Shown here one piece after another: positions 36,801 to 48,842 of a stretch of 64,000 nucleotides of DNA (the first letter of the stretch is position 1; the number at the start of each line of letters is the position of its first letter). Where the stretch lies: assembly GCA_900618425.1 (NCBI GenBank), contig UZAN01039779.1:13230-77229 (forward strand). Reading direction: 5' to 3'. Source of the DNA: Echinostoma caproni (lineage: Eukaryota > Platyhelminthes > Trematoda > Plagiorchiida > Echinostomatidae). Both the position numbers and the translations under genes were made by a program. The notes below the pieces were generated by a model. It had not been told where the DNA came from. It saw only the letters and a program-made list of their open reading frames with translations, and ran no database searches.

Positions 36801-39800
36801 CAGCCACTTGAAACGAAGTGTTAGTTTTCTTACAATAAGACAAAAGGCTGCATATGGCACATACAAATTCATTGAGAAATTTCAATAATTGTTTACAGCT
36901 TTTGTGAAAATGTAGGCTACGAATAATTAGCCATGAATAAATAATAAATGTAACTCTAAAATTTGAATACCAACTTCAAGTCTGCTACTATGTTTTGCTA
37001 GACGCATTCATAATTTTGAAAGGCTGAATCAAACATACAACAGTGTGCATTTTTTTCTGTAACGCACAGTTTTGGCACCTTCTGAGAAGACGGTTTTGAC
37101 AGCGACTGAAGTAATACCATTAGGTTGGAGCCGACATGCTTTCTCTATTATCAGTAACAGCTATTTCTAGATTATCTGTCAAGCGAATCCATCAATATCC
37201 AATTCAGCGAATAGTATTCAGGTACATGTTAAATGAATGTTCTTCTGTTAAATCCGAATGATTCCTAGAAGTTAGTTCTTTGCAGTGCTAATATACAACA
37301 AGAATGTGTGAAAGAATAAGTATTGGTATAAAACAAAATTTCAATAGTTGAGTGAACAGAATTCATAACAGTTGGTAACAGTTTGTTTTAGTAAATGTCC
37401 ATTGTGAATGAGATAATTAAATGCAGTATGCACCTAAATTCAGCTGATAACCTCATAACAAATCCGAGAACTTCAAACGTGAAAGAGTTTCTCTTGTTTT
37501 ATTCTGCACAACAAAATCCATTGTTCATGAAGCACGCAAGTAATCTTTCACTGATTACTAACGTTTTGGGCTTAAAGTGCAGGGCTGATTAGATTTCGTT
37601 TAGGGATCATATAAACATCATTTTTATGACTACACCACGAAAACAATACGCGAAACGTCCTTCCAGAACAGCAGATATTACCGTTGTGGATGATCTGTTG
37701 GGAGGGAGCTCTTAAAATTGCGGCTCAAAACAATTAATAAATGTTTCATCAAATGGTTATCTCAGGAAAATAGACTAAACCTAAATATGAACACTCGCTT
37801 ATTGCAGTCCCCTAATCAATTTCAATGAATTAGCTCAACAATAATAAAGTTTAAACTCAGTGTAAATATGTGATTGTTTTCTTTGTGTAGAATAAAACAA
37901 CGTCTTCACCAAAAACTCGAGTCATGCAACAAGTTGCAATTCCACCATAAAATACTTGGACAAAGATAAGTACTCATTGGTGTTTAAACAGAACTTCCTG
38001 AGTGGGGTTTGTTGTCTCTTTATATTAAGTTACTTGGGGGGCTATGCTTCATTATGCATATTAGTATGACCGATACCAGGTTTGTGAAAATTGCACAAAA
38101 TATTGAGAAAAAAGAACGTTTCCGCACGATCGCTCAAACGAAAAGGTTTTTATATCCTAGCATCACTATTACATGGTCAAGCATGATTATATTACAAGAC
38201 CCCGTTAGTTAGCAAGATTGCATGTGGTGTTTGCAACACTATTCAGTTGTCTTGTTCGGGATTTTCACCTGTAGCGTTTTCAAACGGAATTGTGAAACGC
38301 GAGATTCCAGATACGCATGCAGCCATAATTTCGGTTCAATTGGCTGCCAAGGTTGAATAGCTTTATTGGCGGTGACTATTGGTCACTACATCCAGGCATC
38401 GTCTTAGAAGCTTAGATTGATAGAGTGGGCACTTTCCAGATAAACCTCCACCATATTCCATACACTGCCACACCGTTGGTTATGAAATCCAAATTCTTCA
38501 CCACTAGGGACCGATTTTGAGGCTTTCGTTCTATGAAAGAGGTGGAGAGGTGTTAGGCGTCATGCAGTTTGACTTTCAGTAATGAAAACTGTTACCCAAT
38601 TCCCAGAGATTTGTGCGGATATTTACCAGAATATAGACTGGAATGAAGAACCCAAGTGGAACGATCGGAGTGTTAAAGAAACTTAAATTGGAATTACCTA
38701 TATAACGTTTCTCAGGTTATTAATGTACCTAAGCTGTTGTACACTTACTATGACAGGTAATTTTACGACGCACAACAAAGTACTTTGATAATTCGTGGAG
38801 GATAGTTCAATACATATGTGGAGTAGAGTATAACCGAAAACCGTAGGGTAATACGTGACATTCAGTGGGATAAATTTTCGCTATCTGCTATTTCACTGTG
38901 GCCTCTCGAAGGTAGTCATTCGCATGGTTCTGTCTACCAAACTGACTTGTGAGGCTGTTGCATCTAACACTGTTACTCTTTGTCACGGCTTCTTGTGCAA
39001 AACACAAAATCTTCTCAGTCTGGATGCTCGAAACCTTTAGGAATTATGCCCTGGGTTTACTAGCAACTTGCGCACATATATCGTATTCAAGTGGTTATGT
39101 GAACGTTTGCTTGTGTGCACGTGTCACGCGGGAAAAGCTTAATTTTCAAGCAGATTATATCAGCCCTCATTGCGGAACCTAATCAGGACTTGTGCGCTAC
39201 CGAATGTCATCATAAGATTGCGCTTAGTAATTAAATAGCGTGAAGCGCAATAGAAATTGCAACTACTATATCAAAATTGCTTGAACAAAATCAACTGATA
39301 ACACTCAAAATAGGTTTCCAAAATACTAACCACGGACCTGGGAAACGAATTAAGAAGTTTTTACTAGATTTAATGCCCACTGACAGTTGCAATAATGGCC
39401 AGTGTCACTTTTGGTCTTGACTTTTTCGAAGGTTATCAAAATGTCACTACCAATGCAAACTATTTGCACCAGATTTCAATAAAACTCGACTGCAAAGATT
39501 TTCGGAGTGTCAGGTTATCGGATTCGCAGAGCCAAACGTACACACTTCAGTTCTCACAGAATCAAGATAGATCCTTGAATCCTTGATAAGTGGATGATGA
39601 CCAAGCAGAACCTAATCGTACACTCAATTGGTGGCGTCAGCACGTTTCAATTCCATTTGTTGAATAAACCTCTGTTCATGGTTATTGACAAATAGCAGAT
39701 CTGTTTCCAAGAATCAGAACTGAACGGCTGAAGGTCAAATGTAATGCAGACTTGACGGATTAGGTTGCTTCCGATGGCAATAGTTCATTCATTAACGACA

Positions 39801-41960
39801 TCCATCCTTAAACAGTTATGTTTGGGCGATATGGAATGATATCATAGCTAATTTTGTTTCAAAATGGTAATGCTTGTTTTGTTTCGAAAAGGCCCGTGAG
39901 CTCCGGAGCAATGAACGGACAACATTGATTTAAATGAACTATTCAACCGGAATTAAATAAACCGAGTTTCTCTAGTGTTGTTCCATTCTCTACCTTATGA
40001 ACAACATAACTGAATTTCAGAATGCACAATAATAGAGAAAGATCACCGTCAGAACATTGTAGTATCAAATCCATTTGTTTACATTTTTTTATTCATAAAG
40101 AAACTGAATGAAACCAAATAAAGAAATCCCTTATCTACTTCTGTCGGCTCAAGGGAATGAAATAATCATAGGGCTCACCCAAGGGTTGCATCAAAAAAGT
40201 CAAACTGATGAGAGTTTCAATTAGAAAATAGCTTTTGACAGCTGAATGAGGTTGGGTCATTTTGGTTATGCAAGCCGTGGCTAAATATATGATGCACGTC
40301 ACCTCATTCGATGTCATGTGCACATGAGTTTCACACAGAAAAAGGCGTAAACTTGCCTGGAACGAATGTGGGACTCGATAAGTATTCCCCATTGACTGCG
40401 TTAGTTCAACCAGTTTATTTACCAAAACCGATCGTTTTAAGCTATTGTAACTAACAGTATTAAAATAATAGTTTACCCCCCTCATTATTGTTCTCTTCGG
40501 TGTTCAAACGAAATGGATGCAGGAAATTATTTTCAAATCCATCTAGGTTACACATAGTAACCTGAGATACGCAGAGCATGATGTGCAACTTTGTTTTGCT
40601 TACCTCGACAATATGGAGAACTGAATGAATTGACATAACTCTACAGTTGTTGATGATGGTGATGGGGATGACAGAATCACCTGAGCCCTGTGTGCCCAAT
40701 TATTAGGAGTTGACTGAAATTTATTTCATCTATTTCATCATTTTTTGCGTTCCCTGAAATGAACGCATACCAAGAGAAACAAATTGTTGTGACATATTTG
40801 TGGTTGTATAGATATTGACCCCATCTGGTGACCGGCTCTAAAGCGCATCAGAACGAGAGACATCACACTGTAATGATGTCGCTTTGTTGGTTCAGGTTAA
40901 TAACAAAGCATCAGATAAAATCCAGCCTCTCAGGATTGCTTAGTAGCTTGCACTTCCGAATGATCAGTTTTCTTTTTCGAATGAACCACCTATCATAGTG
41001 ACCTATTTCCGTTTAACTGCTCCCGAGATAATCAGTTTGATCACGTGCATCATACATGAAATGATCGCGTGATGCAGCGCACGAATTTCATCCACAAATC
41101 GGCAAAAATTATTAACATCACGTTACACATGTGAATCATTATTTCTGTTTGGTGTGGAAATGTATTTACGTGAGTTCTTTGACATTCATCATGAAAATCC
41201 TATTGCCATTATGATCAAATTATGAAAAATTTATATACAAATGCAAACACCATTAGGGTTGCGCAAGTATAAAGCGTATGCCGTTTTCATTCTCCCTCTA
41301 CATTTGGCATGTTTCAAAAACCGGTAAAATTATAGTATTAATTAATACAACACGACAAACCTAAGCGCAGTAGTGGCTGATCATCTGTATCATCTCTCAT
41401 TGAAGACGTGATACTATTTCGTTTGTTACACTGGGATGTTTTAAAAGAATATTGCCTACTTTACGGTGAATACAGTGTCATTTTTAAAATGTTCCCTCAT
41501 TACTGATAGCTTAACTGTTTGAAATGTGGTTGGGCTTGCGAGGATTCAGATAGAACAATTGTTTAAACTTTGAGTCATGCAGCACATTGTTTTTGAAAAT
41601 TATTCTTTCAACCGGTTCACCCGTTATTCTTTCATTGTATCCTTGAAGAACATGGATTGATTTGGCGCAAGCTTAATTTCGATATCCCAGAAAGAAGACA
41701 AAAATTCTTTAACAACTTGCATCTGAACATTGGAGGAAGCTACCTACAGCTCACGAAATTTTGACTTAACGTTAGCATGTTGCTTTCAATATAATGATGT
41801 ATTTATTGATTTGAATTCTGACCAAGTTTTTCGTCAAAAATAGTGATGTATATTTTGGCCAACTAATTAGTTTAGAGTGTTATATCAACTGGTTAATTGC
41901 AACACATTTTACAACAGCTGAGACCAGTGGTGATAAGGGACACATTTATGAGGGAGTTCG
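33843..41960. other. Long non-coding stretch, no recognised gene
   Basis: About 8 kb of AT-rich DNA with many short frames. The only frames with mildly coding-like composition are 34087-34299 (a possible donor CTGG|GTAAGG near its end) and 35764-35979 (plus; GVEGLVFGKVGSANLATNN); neither has a partner exon. A short minus-free frame near 38252-38370 (plus, SGFSPVAFSNGIVKREIP) also looks protein-like but is only about 40 codons. A five-base N gap lies at 36348-36352. No retroelement was recognised. Confidence 0.4.
36348..36352. other. Small assembly gap (5 N)
   Basis: Five N between GTAACAG and CAGG. A gap this short usually marks joined contigs or an unresolved local difference. Confidence 0.98.
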
Positions 41961-42227
41961 ATGGTGAGAGAGATGTATTCATGTTGTATTTATAACTGTT
42001 GTTATGATGAGTGTTTAGATGTATGTGTGGAAGATGAATACGGATGGGCGGCTTTGAATGGGTCAGACCTTGGACGTATGAGAGCTTACGAAAGCGGTTA
42101 TGCTATGGCTGTAGCAAAAGCAGTATACCTCCAAACTGTTTACGTTTACGCAAGTGAGGGTTTTGGAGACATTTCTGATTTTTCCGGTGCAAAGTGGGCT
42201 TTACAAAAGCGCAAGCGATACGCTTAG
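41961..42227 (+). CDS. Unidentified 88-residue frame with coding-like codons
   Basis: The frame starts at ATG and ends at TAG. Its codons favour purine first bases (GAT, GAG, GTA, GAA, GCT, GGT), unlike the T-rich frames around it. The product is rich in Tyr, Ala, Gly and Asp, has a cysteine cluster near the start (SCCIYNCCYDECLDVCVEDE), then ALNGSDLGRMRAYESGYAMA, and ends in the basic KRKRYA. No signal peptide or known domain is visible. It could be a small gene, an exon or a relic; tyrosine content alone is not enough to call it a structural eggshell-type protein. Confidence 0.3.
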   Translation: MVREMYSCCIYNCCYDECLDVCVEDEYGWAALNGSDLGRMRAYESGYAMAVAKAVYLQTVYVYASEGFGDISDFSGAKWALQKRKRYA

Positions 42228-43860
42228 ATTAGAAGTAAAGCTGTTTGCCGAATAAAATCAAAATGCCTTTTTCACTTCTCTGCTTAACGATAGCAAATAA
42301 TTTTTATGAAAATGCGTACTTAAAAGCCTTCCTAAAATGCAGGCACATTTTTATCCAGCGTATTCATCGTGTGATTGCATCGGAATGTCAGCTACCATAA
42401 AAAGTCACACAGCCAATCCAACTACGTACAGCTCATACTGAGTTAGGAAGCCTGTCGTTTACTAAATCACCCGAGACTACATGCACGGCAATGAGTTGGC
42501 CTCAAAAATGGAAAACCCATATTTAGAACCTTATCAGATTATGTCAATCAGCTTGGAAAAATGGATGCATCGGCAATGATATGCAATACCATTTTCTACA
42601 AAATACGGGAAAAGAGGATCGAAGAACAAACGGAAAGCTCAAAGTGACAGAACAGTGGACGCGCACGTGCATATCTGATTGCTTATAAACAAAGAAACTA
42701 ATATGCATACAAACAAAGCCTTTCTAACATGTATTCGAATAATGTATGTTTTCTACGCTTCATGAGTAAGAACTATCCGTTGCTAATATAATCGAGACAA
42801 CAGTTAGCATTTGGCTAATTCCCGAACGCTTCACATTGTGCATATCCATTAAGGGTATTTTACAGTAAAAATATATGACTGCTGAGTCGCAATGCCCTAG
42901 AAGCACACAACTGATTCCACAGTTGTTTGCACTCACCAAGCATGCCTATCCCTTATTCTTATATATAGTCTACACATATAAACATACATATACATCACAT
43001 TATTCATGCTTCTAACATCGAGAAACCTTTGGATCGACAGACCTTTCAGAGCCAGGCCCTTGAAAAAGCATTGCTATGAATCAATCTTTATGCAAGTGGG
43101 TTAGATGCTACTATGAACAAAAAGGTTACTTGATCGTCTTTATAAAATACTTCATAATAAATAATAATCCAAAGTCACTCGGTGTTGCAATACGGTTACC
43201 ATGACGAGAATACACTTACTGGGTACATTTACATGAATGAACTGACAAAAATGTACCGGATAAGCATGCCTTTCGAGCGGCAAGAACCACAAAACTGATC
43301 GTGTGATTTCAAGGTATTTTGTTCTATTCATTCACCTACTACTTATTTTGAAGTATATAAATATACATATATATCACATTTATCTAATCACTAACATTGA
43401 AAATCATGAAGTAATTGGGACGTATGACTTTGCACATTTGCAAACTGTGATACCAAGTATTTGTGTCTTGGTATGTACCTCGGAATAACACGTATTTGTA
43501 GGGCTTTGTATGGTAGCTGAAGTAATTTATAAGTAAAAGTAGCATGTTTGCATTATCGGTTGAGCTTAATTTCAAGGTATAATTCCAGTGTACCTCCCAG
43601 TATCTCAAAAATATACGAAGCTGGTGATAGACTCAATCGCACTTGGACGCACACCTCAGTGGAGTTAAAGTTACGATTCCCTGTAATTGCACCCTTATGA
43701 ATGAATGTTGTTCCACAGACAACAGAAATCCTGCATCCTGAGATGAGAACCCAGAATGCTTTTTTTACACATATTCCACGTTCGATAGGCGACACTTCTT
43801 TGTGCATCAGCCAACGTAGAACATGACACTGTCTTCTTTCTTTTGCGTGTATAATTATAT
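42228..43860. other. Non-coding stretch, possible diverged local duplication
   Basis: Around 42960-43025 and again around 43330-43405 a similar order of words occurs: a TA/CA-rich block, ATCACATT, and CTAACATxGAxAAxC. This suggests an old local duplication about 370 bp apart. The minus frame at 43876-43553 has a plausible acceptor (TTCTCATCTCAG) and a weak donor (GAG|GTACAC) around FNSTEVCVQVRLSLSPASY, but nothing identifies it. Confidence 0.3.
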
Positions 43861-43879
43861 CCAGGGAAGAAACCAACGA

Positions 43880-45195
43880 CTCTTAGGACAGGAGTCGATC
43901 ACTCTCCCTACAGTGTATGGTGTCGAAGAAAGGACGGCGAGTGCACGTAGCTTGTTTTCTTTTCCTACATTTCTGACTTCTTCTTCCGTGAAGTCTGGTA
44001 TTCGGGGAATATTTTTAAGATAACAATTTGTTTTCGCTTGAAACAGATAATAACCGAGGTATGCTGGTATTTGACAGGACTATATTTGATCGCTCGTCCG
44101 AAACCGTTAGATGTAGTTGATTTGGGATAGGTTTTTCTATTGCAAATGTGAAATTGAACAGGTTTAGCCTGAAGCATAAAATATGTCCAATGATTAAGAA
44201 CACAAAATCTAGGCAAACATGCTTACGGTGAATTCCGTTTCAAGCGCAACTTCAATAGATCCACAGAGAGAGGTGGATGAGTATTGTGCTCAGTAATGAG
44301 CGTGAAAGAACTTCAAATCTTTACGCGACTTGGGTTACACGGCCAAACGTTGCTATCCTACACCATGACCATGTGAACAAGTGATTTTCACTTCCCTTGA
44401 CCATGAGAGGTTATAGTATGGATAATTTTTCCTTGTGCGGACAGCTCAGGCTTCATGAGTTGGATGCTAATCGCCTAAGTAGTCGCTCACGTTCGAAACC
44501 GTGTAACTTTCGGGGGGTGGAGTTTAAATGTGACTTGCATATCACCCAAGATTCTCGTCTCTGCGATCGAACTTGACACAGCTCCACTGCCATCTTGTGT
44601 GAGCAATCGTGGATTGTGTTCTCTGAAACTTAGGGATAACTTTCTCGTCGTTCAATGTTCTATGGTCTATTTGCAAGCTGTGCGGTGAATTCCGACTCAA
44701 TATGTGTGCTCTTGTTAACCACGCTAAAGACATCATCTACATAAAGGTGATATCTTTCAAAGCAACTAATAGATGATAAAGTTTTCTTTACCTTGACCAT
44801 GGTGAAATTTGGCGAAAACAGGTTCGAGGGCTAAAACCTTAGTAACAACATCGGTTTGGTAGTAGAATGTTTTATCAAACAAAGATTCTAGATTTCATTT
44901 ACGCTTAAACGGGAGTTCTTTGATATCTGTGGAACAAAATGCCCACGGATATCACTTCCGAGTTGATAAATTCGCACACGAAATCAACAGAGAAACATTT
45001 GCAAAGTGGTGAACAACACCCAAAGACAGAAACTGTAGATTGATGTTCACATTCTTCATAATTTTACAAACTGTAAAGGGTCTCTCACTGTATCCTTCTT
45101 GACTGTTTACGAACACCAACATCCGGCCAGATCCGGAATTCGAAGTTGACCTAATAAAGACTGATCTTATGATTTTAATACCTCTTCTTTTCATA
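43880..45195 (-). mobile_element. Penelope-like element remnant (reverse transcriptase)
   Basis: Read on the minus strand across frameshifts, the order of motifs follows Penelope-like reverse transcriptases. MLVFVNSQEGYSERPF and VNINLQFLSLGVVHHF (family: MLSFDVVSLF, near 45040) come first, then VCEFINSEV, then FDKTFYYQTDVV (family: FxGxFYxQxDGVAMGSPL; 44879-44844), then LEPVFAKF and MVKVKKTLSSISCFERY. The catalytic YVDDVFSVV follows, with YVDD at 44743-44732, and then THIESEF. The usual GSPL box is lost and several stops interrupt the reading, so it is dead. The GIY-YIG part expected at lower coordinates is not clear, and the left border is a guess. It and the endonuclease scrap at 19.1 kb may come from one family. 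Confidence 0.7.
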
Positions 45196-48100
45196 TCTCA
45201 ATGTTATTGACTATCTCAAATCTGTATACAACAAAACTCGAAGTGCAACACTCTATCAAAACACTCTGAGCGTCAGTCACAAAAGCTAAAGTGATTTTCT
45301 CTGTTTCTCTATGTGTCTTCTTCTTGTTATCATTTTAGAACCTAGACGACAGTCGTCATATTTGTTTATAAATGATTTGGACTAGGCTAAAACTGTGTCC
45401 TACCACAGTGCAAATGTAAACACCAATTTCACGAACCATGTCTTACAAAGAGAGTAGTATGCTACATAGATGAAAAATCGATGTCAACATTAGTAATTTA
45501 GGTTTTATTAGGAACAGCTTAAGTATGCTTTTGACTGTTAAGGTCCATTCGGTAGACATATTTGGCGTGGCACTTTCTGATGAAGACAGTTGATACACTG
45601 TACCCCTGTTGCACCCGCATCGAGGATCTACGGCATCCGTCCTATTTTGCAAATGTTTGTAACAGAACTGGACTGTCAAATAAGTCTATCCGAATCCATA
45701 CCAGGAGTAGACACAACACGTTGCAGTTGAGCAGCTGACACCCGCTTTAGAGATGAATTTGAATACTGGTGCACACCAGTCAGGTGATCGTACTTGAAGG
45801 TTGCGTAAAGCAGACAGCTTGTTTGGAACACTAGGATATTAGTTACCCTTTGAGACTTTTCACTGTGGATATTGATAAACTCGTGCGATAGCAGTTTTGG
45901 AGTTACTTTTAACTCTGAAATGTTTATCTTGATAGTATACCTGGTAAAGGATTTTATTGCCTCAAGGACAAAAAGCTCACTCGAGTCTGCGTGTGTGAGC
46001 CAAGGATACCAAGCTACAAACCGCTTTTCGATAAACAGAAAGGTGTCTTTGTATCCTAATATTGAGGACACTGTGCTATTATTCTCTCTTACATGAGACA
46101 AACTGAGATGTGGACTGACACAACAATGCACCCAAATGGTACACATGTAATCGATTTGCTTGACCCGCTGTCATTGTTTGACCAGTTCGGTTATATTTGC
46201 ATGCGCTTCTTTACCAGAACTAGCCTTACTCGGTGTGATATGCGTATGTACCAGTTTACTTACTTTTTTTACTTATGTACTTTATTGCTTATTATTATTA
46301 TTATTTACTTTATTTACTTCAGCAAATTAAACGAAATGATAACATCTCACTATATGTTGCTTGTTTTGCTCTTGATGTTGTAAACAGAGAGAAATACGCA
46401 TCCAATTCCTGTACCGAAAAACATTTAGCACATGATCATACTGGTTATTCGATCTATCCTGTCATTGCATAATATTTAAGATTGGCGTTATCTCCAATTG
46501 AATATTCTAGAGCTATAGTAAATACCTGGCATTTCACGGGAATCACATCACTGTACTGCGGGTTTCAGGTGTAAAACGTGCTAAAGATAACTAAATGTTT
46601 TTCTGGTAACAACGAAGCACTTGCAGGGTAAGTTCAATATTTTGTAATCACACGGTGAATGTTATCAAATACCTAACATTGCTTTGTTTGTGAAATTCGG
46701 AAAGTGGATATACAGAAGAACGTCCATAGAATCACGTGCTAGGTGTGATTTGCAATCATTTATTAATATTATTATTATTTATTATTTTTGCAATTATTTA
46801 ATACAAACTGCTGTACACCGGGATTCGATTATCATTTTTCACAGTGTCGTGAATTTAACGAAGACATCAATGATGTATCGAGCTTAGATCTGGGCACTTA
46901 TATATTTAACCAATGATCGTATGGAATTACGTGACGAAGTTTTCTTCAGACGAATTATTCTACCTTTCATACAATGTTTACTCGCAACAAGGAAGATGAA
47001 ATTTTTCATTCAGATAGAGGAATGTTTCTTCAATTCTGAAATAATAAGACTTTCTCAATGTAATCGGGAAATTCTGGGTCATGATGATGCAAACCTGGAA
47101 CGTTTCTACTGTATCTCAGAAAACGTTTACCGGGGAAATCGGGATATCTTTTAAAATACTAGTAACATCCATCCAGACGAATACTCATAGGTTCTGCTTT
47201 TATGGGGTAGGGAATCATCTTATTCCCGCTTCAGAGCAAAGTATTTCACTCTTACAGATTATTCCGTTCCATCTTCATGATCACACCTTCAACTCTGGAT
47301 ACCCGCTAAACGTGCGTGTACGGTATTGGAGTCCGGGTGCAACCTTTTTATGCACTTTAATCTTGTCTATCTAATTCACAGACTTTGGCCGGATTCTGCC
47401 CTATTTTTACCCTCACACTTTGAAATAAAGAGGCGAGAACTACAGCAAGATTTGGAGAGCATTTATATCTCATTACCAAAGTCCCCTCGCAATGTGAAAA
47501 TCCAGCTGTGTGGCGCCAAATTCAAATTTCTATGTTAAGCGTATCACTTGGAACAAAATGCGAAAACGAAAAGCTGTGTTATTCTCATGGCAAAAATGCA
47601 CAACACCATGAAGTTTCTGTAAAGGAAAACGGGTATTCAGTTGAAATTGACAACACATTAGTGAAAATATCCTCAATAATCGGAATAAACAGATTCTGTC
47701 TCTCATGTTTTTTTTAATTCGGAACGTTTGAATGACTAGAGGAAAAAGGATTTGAGAGTGACATTGATTTATTGTAGATATGAAATACTGGAACAACGAT
47801 TTTGGCTGCTAACTATAAATCAGCCAAAGTTTAAAGTAAAATCTGTTGTTGTGTGTATTTTTTTAATGCGCGCCTTTTTCGTATACGTCATGTTGCCTAA
47901 CATTTTGTTTTTCACGATTTGTTTTTTTGCAAATTGCTTTAGATCGGGTTGTCATTCGAGCACATTGGTGTCTATCTGTTTGAGGTCAGCTATGAGCCCC
48001 GGGGGGTAAATGATGTTCCTAGCCAAAGATAAATATTAGCCGGCGTTCACGCGCGTGCCAAATTTGCCAACTGCTTGTGGCAATAATACCTTATGGAATC

Positions 48101-48600
48101 GTACATTCTCATAAAAATGTACAATACTGAACACCAAATAGTTCACTTTCCACAATCAATTTTTGTTATTTCCGATATAATTATATAAATGAATAAATCA
48201 AGATAATTGCAGCTGAGCTACGGAAATATGTCCTATACATTAGTGTGGCATTGTGTCAGACTAGAAAAATTTTATATATTAGATAAGTAAATCCGAATTT
48301 CAATACGACATAATTATAACTAATTAGGTATTAAATTGCAGTGCATCTATTCCTCTTAGTTCGTGCATCTTGGTTTTCCGTGTTGCCCAGTCGTTCTCCT
48401 AATACCATATTATTAGCTGTTATTCGGCCAATAGTCAATAGGGATTTCCAAACACTTTTAGAGGTCACATAAGCTGGTGGCATATAACGGCCAGCACTTA
48501 CGACCGTGATAATTTGAGAAAGTATTTCATATCATAGATCCAAACAACACTGTCTCCTTATCTGCACATCTTGACAGCACAGTTCAAACGTCAGTATTAT
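45196..48600. other. Unassigned stretch upstream of the Penelope-like remnant
   Basis: The minus frame 46146-45676 (156 residues) is the longest on this side and could be the worn N-terminal part of the Penelope-like element, or an exon; it contains VLEAIKSFTRYTIKINI and LQRVVSTPGMDSDRLI but no recognised motif. TAT-rich simple repeats occur near 46280-46320 and 46757-46800. Nothing else is seen to 48.6 kb. Confidence 0.35.
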
Positions 48601-48639
48601 GATGGTTGATCAATATTTACTAAACAGAAGCTTGAGTAA

Positions 48640-48842
48640 AAATGATTTAATTCCATTTGGGGGATTTTGCCTGGTTGATCAAATGAAGTGTGAACCAAAA
48701 ATCTGGGAAGCACTGTACAGCCGTTTTTGCCTGGTTGGGTCTCATCATTACTGGAATCCATCTACCCAATTCGGGTCGAACTCGGGACCCCACAGCCAGA
48801 ACAAAAGTATGCTACTCACTTGGCCACCGGGCAGCTGATCAG
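48640..48842 (-). repeat. tRNA-derived SINE, family 2
   Basis: On the minus strand the head reads GGTGGCCAAGTGAGTAGC (A-box like, 48833-48810) and, about 35 bases on, GAGTTCGACCC (B-box like, 48783-48773). The spacing and order are those of an RNA polymerase III type 2 promoter. The body that follows is unlike family 1. A copy of TTTTTGGTT/TTGCCTGGTT-type words recurs inside the body. The 3' end is uncertain. A true tRNA is unlikely because no full cloverleaf can be paired. Confidence 0.55.

Noticed and set aside
43553..43876. 107-residue minus frame as an exon
   Set aside because: Acceptor is fair but the donor is weak, and no homology or partner exon can be named.
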